NCBI GenBank assembly: GCA_945827565.1
Contig: CALZNR010000020.1
Coordinates: 1 to 10,742 of the forward strand
Length of the DNA stretch: 10,742 nucleotides
Direction of reading: 5' to 3'
DNA from: an uncultured Prevotella sp.
GTDB taxonomy: Bacteria; Bacteroidota; Bacteroidia; Bacteroidales; Bacteroidaceae
Under the pieces are notes generated by a model that saw only the letters and a program-made list of their open reading frames with translations, was not told the origin of the DNA and ran no database searches. The position numbers and the translations under genes are program-made. Shown one piece after another: positions 6,627-10,742 of this stretch; the stretch's first letter is position 1, and each line of letters begins with the position of its first letter.

Positions 6627-8321
6627 ATGAAAATATTGAAATCAAATAAGTGGATAATAAACTTCGGCCTCTGCGTGGCTGCTGCCGGTCTGCTGGTTTC
6701 TTGCGATGACTATCTCGACGAGAACCCCGACAACCGTGCTGTCATTGATACCGAAGAAGAGATCATCAGTCTGCTCGGTTCTGCTTACCCCGAAGCGGGT
6801 ATCTCTGTGATGTCGGAGCTGATGTCGGACAACACCGATGACATGTCGGGCGACCCCCGATTCCTGAAATACGACGAGCGTTTCTACGATCAGGTGTTCT
6901 ACTGGAAAGAGGTGACAGAGACCGATAACGACGGTCCTTCCATTACATGGGAGAACGGCTATAAGGCTGCTGCCACCGCCAACCAGGCATTGCAGTCTAT
7001 TGAGGAGCTGGGAGGTGCCACCACCACCAAGTTGAAAGAGGCAAAGGGAGAGGCTCTGCTCTGCCGTGCCTACGCACACTTCTGGCTTGCCTGCATGTTC
7101 TGTCAGGCCTACGACAGCAAGAACGCAGCCTCTGACCTTGGACTGCCCTATGCCACCAAGCCCGAGACCACACTCTATAGCGAGAATACCGAGCGTGGCA
7201 CCATGGCTGAGCTTTATGCCAAGATAGACAAGGATATTCAGGAGGCCCTGCCCCTGATAGGCGATACCCATTATCAGCAGCCCAAGTTCCATTTCAACAC
7301 GCAGGCAGCCTTGGCTTTCGCCGCCCGGTTCTACCTGTTTTATGAGAAGTGGGACCTTGCCGTGAAGTATGCCACCCAGTGTCTGGGCAGCAACCCCAAA
7401 TCGCTTTTGCGCGACTGGGACGAACAAGAGAGCTTTGGTATCACCAACGACATGGATCCCCGAAGTCAGGCCTATGTCAAGTCGAGCGCCAAGTGCAACT
7501 TTATGCTCACCCCCACATACTCCATGGCTGGCTTCTGGTTCAGCAACTACGGTTGGGTGTCGCGCTTCTCTCATAACTCCTTCATCTCCAACAAGGAGAC
7601 CTTGGACTGCAAAAACGACTTCTGGGACTTGAAGAACATGCGCTGTCCTTCGCTCCAGTTCATTGGCGGTAACATCGACAAGGTGCTGGTGGCAAAGCTT
7701 CCCGCCATGTTCGAGATGACCGATGTGGTGTCGCAGACGGGTTTCTATCACTCTGTGGAGATTCCTTTCAAGGCCGACAACCTGTTGCTTGAGCGTGCCG
7801 AGGCCTACATCATGCTGAAACAATATGACAAGGCGCTGGCAGACTTGAACATCTGGATGGAGAACTACGTGAAGAAGAGCACACCGCTCACACTGGAGAA
7901 AATCAAGAACTATTACACCCGCTTGCAGTACTATACTATCACACTGCCCACACAGCGCCGTCATCTCAACCCCCGTTTCGAGATTGATGCCGAGGGCAGC
8001 GATCAGGAGTGCCTGTTGCAGTGCCTACTCAACTTCAAGCGTCTGGAGAATATCCACGAGGGTATGCGCTGGCAAGACATCAAGCGCTACGGCATTGAAA
8101 TCTGTCGCCGTATGATTGATTCTGATGCCAACCTCATCATGGTGAGTTACGATAGCTATATGGGTTCAGACAGTCCTTATCTTGCCGTGCGTGACCCACG
8201 CTGTGCCATGCAGGTGCCTTTCAAGGTGATTGCTGCCGGCTTCCAGCCTAACCCACGTGGACAAGAGGCTGAGGCCAAGGGCATGACGGTAAAAATAGAC
8301 CGCTTGGTAAGTGTGAAATAA
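6627..8321 (+). CDS. SusD/RagB-type surface nutrient-binding lipoprotein
   Basis: Outer-leaflet lipoprotein of 564 residues that acts as a hinged lid over the SusC barrel and captures ligand. The signal peptide ends in LLVSC (lipid Cys26), followed by acidic DDYLDENPDN, as expected for a surface-exported Bacteroidetes lipoprotein and typical of SusD N-termini. The helical TPR-like core shows the family pattern: ALLCRAYAHFWLACMF (about 142-157), GLPYATKPET, then an AELYAKIDKDIQEALPLI helix. The C-terminal region has NLLLERAEAYIMLKQYDKAL and LENIHEGMRWQDIKRYG (EGMRW at 478-482), the usual SusD end. A TTG at 6615, directly after the susC stop, could start four residues earlier. I prefer the ATG at 6627, which has a purine-rich GGAAAAGAAG just before it. 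Binding residues cannot be assigned from sequence. Confidence 0.93.
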   Translation: MKILKSNKWIINFGLCVAAAGLLVSCDDYLDENPDNRAVIDTEEEIISLLGSAYPEAGISVMSELMSDNTDDMSGDPRFLKYDERFYDQVFYWKEVTETDNDGPSITWENGYKAAATANQALQSIEELGGATTTKLKEAKGEALLCRAYAHFWLACMFCQAYDSKNAASDLGLPYATKPETTLYSENTERGTMAELYAKIDKDIQEALPLIGDTHYQQPKFHFNTQAALAFAARFYLFYEKWDLAVKYATQCLGSNPKSLLRDWDEQESFGITNDMDPRSQAYVKSSAKCNFMLTPTYSMAGFWFSNYGWVSRFSHNSFISNKETLDCKNDFWDLKNMRCPSLQFIGGNIDKVLVAKLPAMFEMTDVVSQTGFYHSVEIPFKADNLLLERAEAYIMLKQYDKALADLNIWMENYVKKSTPLTLEKIKNYYTRLQYYTITLPTQRRHLNPRFEIDAEGSDQECLLQCLLNFKRLENIHEGMRWQDIKRYGIEICRRMIDSDANLIMVSYDSYMGSDSPYLAVRDPRCAMQVPFKVIAAGFQPNPRGQEAEAKGMTVKIDRLVSVK

Positions 8322-8363
8322 GGCATTCGGGTTTTCCGCGAAACAAAAGAAGACAAAAGACCA

Positions 8364-9335
8364 ATGAAAAAGAACATCATATTTTCGTTGCTGTTGATGG
8401 GAACAGCACTGCTTGTCACCTCTTCGTGCAGTGAGGATGATCTCTCTGACAAGAGTATCCTCAAGACAGGCACCCAGCAGGTTACCGACCTTGACAAATG
8501 GCTCGAGGTGAACTACCTGCGCCCCTACAACATACAGGTAAAATACCGTTACGATTACAACGAGTACGACGAGGGTTATTACACCGTGCCCTGCTCTTAC
8601 GAGATGGCAATAAAGATGGCACACATCTTGAAGTACACCTGTATTGACGCCTACACCGACAAGGTGGGCATCGCCTTTGTGAGAACCTATTTCCCAAAAC
8701 TGTTCATCTTTGAAGGAGAGTTCCACTACCGCAACAACGGCTCGTTTGAGTTGGGTACTGCCGAGGGAGGTAAGAAAATCAATCTCATGGGACTGAACCA
8801 TATAGATGAGTTGGGTTCCAGCATTGAAGGCTTGAACAATTATTTCCTGCACGTGATTCACCACGAGTTCACCCACATCCTGCACCAGACTACCAACTAC
8901 TCTGCAGCTTACCAGTTGATCACCCTCAAAGAGTACAAGTCTGACAAGTGCTTCAACTCTGAGTTCAGCGACTATCTCTCAAGAGGTTTCATCACAGCCT
9001 ATGCACAGCAGGCAGCTGATGAAGACTTTGCCGAGATGTATTCCAACTACGTTACCAATACGGCAGAGCAGTGGGAGGAGTGGATGAAGCTGGCAGAGCA
9101 CCCTGCACTGCGTGATGCCGACGGCAACCTGCAGTTTGAAGGTGGAGAACTGGTTTATGACATGAATGCCAAGGCAAACGGTCGTGACCTGATAGAGCAG
9201 AAGCTTGACATCCTCCGTAACTATATGAGCACTGTGTGGAATATCGACCTTGATGTGATGCGTGAGTCTATCCTTGGACGTGAGCAAGACATCATTGACG
9301 GTAAGATTGATTTGACAAGTACAGAAATTAAATGA
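8364..9335 (+). CDS. Putative zinc-binding metallopeptidase lipoprotein (HEFTH)
   Basis: Lipoprotein of 323 residues. The signal peptide ends in VTSSC (lipid Cys22), followed by SEDDLSDK, an acidic run like a surface-export signal. The zincin motif HEFTH is at residues 167-171 inside a hydrophobic helix (FLHVIHHEFTHILHQ). It is followed by GFITAYAQQAADEDFAEMYSNYV, where Glu220 or Glu224 of EDFAE could be the third zinc ligand. This pattern fits the Bacteroidetes putative zinc-binding metallopeptidase family (Peptidase_Mx1-like), common beside SusC/SusD genes. Expected role: hydrolysis of peptide bonds at the cell surface, feeding products to the SusCD pair; activity and substrate are inferred. 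It starts 42 bases after the susD stop with no promoter match between, and its stop overlaps the next gene by 4 bases. Confidence 0.85.
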   Translation: MKKNIIFSLLLMGTALLVTSSCSEDDLSDKSILKTGTQQVTDLDKWLEVNYLRPYNIQVKYRYDYNEYDEGYYTVPCSYEMAIKMAHILKYTCIDAYTDKVGIAFVRTYFPKLFIFEGEFHYRNNGSFELGTAEGGKKINLMGLNHIDELGSSIEGLNNYFLHVIHHEFTHILHQTTNYSAAYQLITLKEYKSDKCFNSEFSDYLSRGFITAYAQQAADEDFAEMYSNYVTNTAEQWEEWMKLAEHPALRDADGNLQFEGGELVYDMNAKANGRDLIEQKLDILRNYMSTVWNIDLDVMRESILGREQDIIDGKIDLTSTEIK

Positions 9336-10723
9336 TGACAATGATTATGAGCAAGATAAAGTTTTTAGTTGCAAGCCTCTTTGTGTTGCCTCTGCTGTTC
9401 TCCTCATGTAACGATGATTTTGAGAACAAGTTCGACACCAACACCACAGAGCGCATGGATGCGTACTTGCAGCAGACACGCAATGTGCTTGCCTCTGCCA
9501 CCAACGGATGGGTGATGGACTACTATGCAGGCACCAACCGTGCCTACGGTAGCTATGCGTTCATCTTGAAGTTTGACGCTAATGAGATGAAGGTCACTGC
9601 ATCTTGTGAGAAGAAGCAGGAGGAATCCACCTCTTTATATTCACTCACCTCTGATGCCGGTCCTGTGCTCTCGTTTGACAGTTACAACGAGGTGCTGCAC
9701 CTCATGGCCACTCCCAGCGCGGAAGCCTATCAGGGCAAGCAGGGCGATTTTGAGTTTATCGTGATGAGCGCCACACCCGAAAAGGTGGTGCTCAAAGGAA
9801 AGCGCACAGGTAGCTTGATGCAGATGGTGCCACTTGAAGGTACTCCAGCACAGTATTATGCTGACCTTGACGCACTGAAAGACCAGATGATTATCGGTAG
9901 TGCCCATGGTACTGTGGGAGACGTGGCTGTGTCTTTCATCATAGACCTGGATGCCTGCACCATCTCTTCCAAACAGGTACATGGCGCTTGGACTGACAAT
10001 GCTGATCACAACAGTGCAGAGGATGTCAAGACCTCGTTTGCCTTTACCACTAAAGGTTTCCGCATGTATGAAGACTTGGTGGTGAATGGCGAGAAGTTCG
10101 GCACTTTCACTTTCGATGAGGCCACCCAGAAGATTACCTCAGTGGGCAGCAATGGCAACACACTCCAGATGGAGTGCAGCAAGCCGTTCAACTGGAGTCC
10201 GTTTGAGGCTTTTGAGGGCACCTACGACTTGGAATACCTTGTGACAGATGAGAATGACGTGGAGACACCAATGTATGTCAAAAATCTCACCCTCGTGATG
10301 GATGAAGATGGCGAGCACTATCTGCTGAAAGGTCTTAACGATAACTTTGATGTGGTGATGGGATATTCACGCAGCAAGGGCGGACTGACCATCAGCAAGC
10401 AGGATTTGGGCGAGGCAGCCGGCTATACCATCCGTCTCTGTCTGCTCGACAACAAGGACAGCTATCTGTCGTGGGCTGAGGAGTCGGGTATGGTGCTCTG
10501 TGTCGATCCCCTCAATCCAAATGAATACCTGTTCAGTTCCAACGGTTCCGAGGACTTCACCTCTGCCGGTGTCATCATGTGGCTGTTCAAGGATGGCGAG
10601 GCCGTGCACAACACCAGTACCTCCAGTCCTATCAATGACTTCTTCAGTTCACACAAGAATTGGCTGTTCAAGGATGCAGGAAGCTATTTAATCCCCAAAA
10701 TGAAAAAACTTATCAGAAAATAA
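9332..10723 (+). CDS. DUF4302 domain-containing lipoprotein
   Basis: Lipoprotein of up to 463 residues, function unknown. The signal peptide ends in LFSSC (Cys26 from the first ATG), followed by NDDFENKFD. The N-terminal half matches the DUF4302 pattern: an amphipathic helix (TTERMDAYLQQTRNVLA), NGWVMDYYAG (from about 58), SYAFILKFD (about 74-82), SLTSDAGPVLSFDSYNEVLHLM (about 104-125) and GDFEFIV (about 138-144). A second beta-rich region starts at FEGTY (294-298). It has no enzymatic motif I recognise, so a surface binding or accessory subunit of the SusCD complex is most likely. The first ATG overlaps the peptidase stop as ATGA, suggesting coupled translation. In-frame ATGs at 9335, 9341 and 9347 also exist, and the last (MSKIK) gives the most typical signal peptide. 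The C-terminus carries two WLFKD motifs encoded by an exact repeat. Confidence 0.85.
   Translation: MMTMIMSKIKFLVASLFVLPLLFSSCNDDFENKFDTNTTERMDAYLQQTRNVLASATNGWVMDYYAGTNRAYGSYAFILKFDANEMKVTASCEKKQEESTSLYSLTSDAGPVLSFDSYNEVLHLMATPSAEAYQGKQGDFEFIVMSATPEKVVLKGKRTGSLMQMVPLEGTPAQYYADLDALKDQMIIGSAHGTVGDVAVSFIIDLDACTISSKQVHGAWTDNADHNSAEDVKTSFAFTTKGFRMYEDLVVNGEKFGTFTFDEATQKITSVGSNGNTLQMECSKPFNWSPFEAFEGTYDLEYLVTDENDVETPMYVKNLTLVMDEDGEHYLLKGLNDNFDVVMGYSRSKGGLTISKQDLGEAAGYTIRLCLLDNKDSYLSWAEESGMVLCVDPLNPNEYLFSSNGSEDFTSAGVIMWLFKDGEAVHNTSTSSPINDFFSSHKNWLFKDAGSYLIPKMKKLIRK
10580..10676 (+). repeat. Exact 16-bp direct repeat inside the DUF4302 gene
   Basis: TGGCTGTTCAAGGATG is present at 10580-10595 and 10661-10676. 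The copies are 81 bp apart (27 codons), in frame, and both encode WLFKD (residues 417-421 and 444-448). Recombination between them would delete 27 codons without shifting the frame. Confidence 0.8.
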
Positions 10724-10726
10724 GCC

Positions 10727-10742
10727 ATGAACAAGATATCAG
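10727..10742 (+). CDS. Start of a further operon gene, cut by the window edge
   Basis: An ATG three bases after the DUF4302 stop opens MNKIS before the sequence ends. The Lys and Ile after the Met, the tight spacing and the run of lipoprotein genes suggest another signal-peptide-bearing protein of the same operon. Only five codons are visible, so nothing more can be said about its product. Confidence 0.5.

Noticed and set aside
6642..7964. 440-codon minus-strand open frame opposite the susD-like gene
   Set aside because: Its composition mirrors the codon bias of susD, there is no recognisable domain, and the sense frame is certain.
8166..8885. 239-codon minus-strand open frame across the susD/peptidase junction
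   Set aside because: Antisense to the end of susD and the start of the peptidase gene, with no independent support.

Overview
The window looks like chromosomal DNA from a Bacteroidales bacterium (Bacteroides, Prevotella or a close relative). This rests on a SusC/SusD pair, four lipoprotein signal peptides whose Cys is followed by acidic residues, and promoters matching the Bacteroidetes primary-sigma consensus (TTTG, 19-21 bp, TAnnTTTG). Base composition is moderate and even. I see no insertion sequence, phage gene, tRNA, rRNA or CRISPR array. The genus cannot be fixed from the sequence alone.

Left part (1-2992): a leftward AI-2E family membrane transporter gene (122-1213) and a rightward rsmI gene (16S rRNA cytidine-1402 2'-O-methyltransferase, 1378-2112) are read divergently from back-to-back promoters. 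The rsmI promoter lies so close to its ATG that the message should be almost leaderless. Thirty-one bases after rsmI comes a coiled-coil lipoprotein gene (2144-2992) resembling the Bacteroides Cbp1-type collagen-binding adhesins. A further promoter at 34-65 reads leftward out of the window.

Middle (2993-3290): a 298-bp noncoding region holds a terminator-like hairpin, two direct repeats one helical turn apart, a near-palindrome, and a promoter for the following operon.

Right part (3291-10742): a tightly packed rightward operon encodes a SusC-type TonB-dependent transporter, a SusD-type lipoprotein, a lipoprotein with an HEFTH zinc-peptidase motif, and a DUF4302 lipoprotein. A fifth gene appears to start at 10727 and is cut by the window edge. 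No glycoside hydrolase, polysaccharide lyase or sulfatase is present. The simplest reading is an outer-membrane uptake locus for peptides or protein-derived ligands: surface lipoproteins bind and perhaps cleave the substrate, SusD captures it, and SusC imports it using TonB energy. The substrate is inferred, not shown. No regulator gene for the operon lies in the window.
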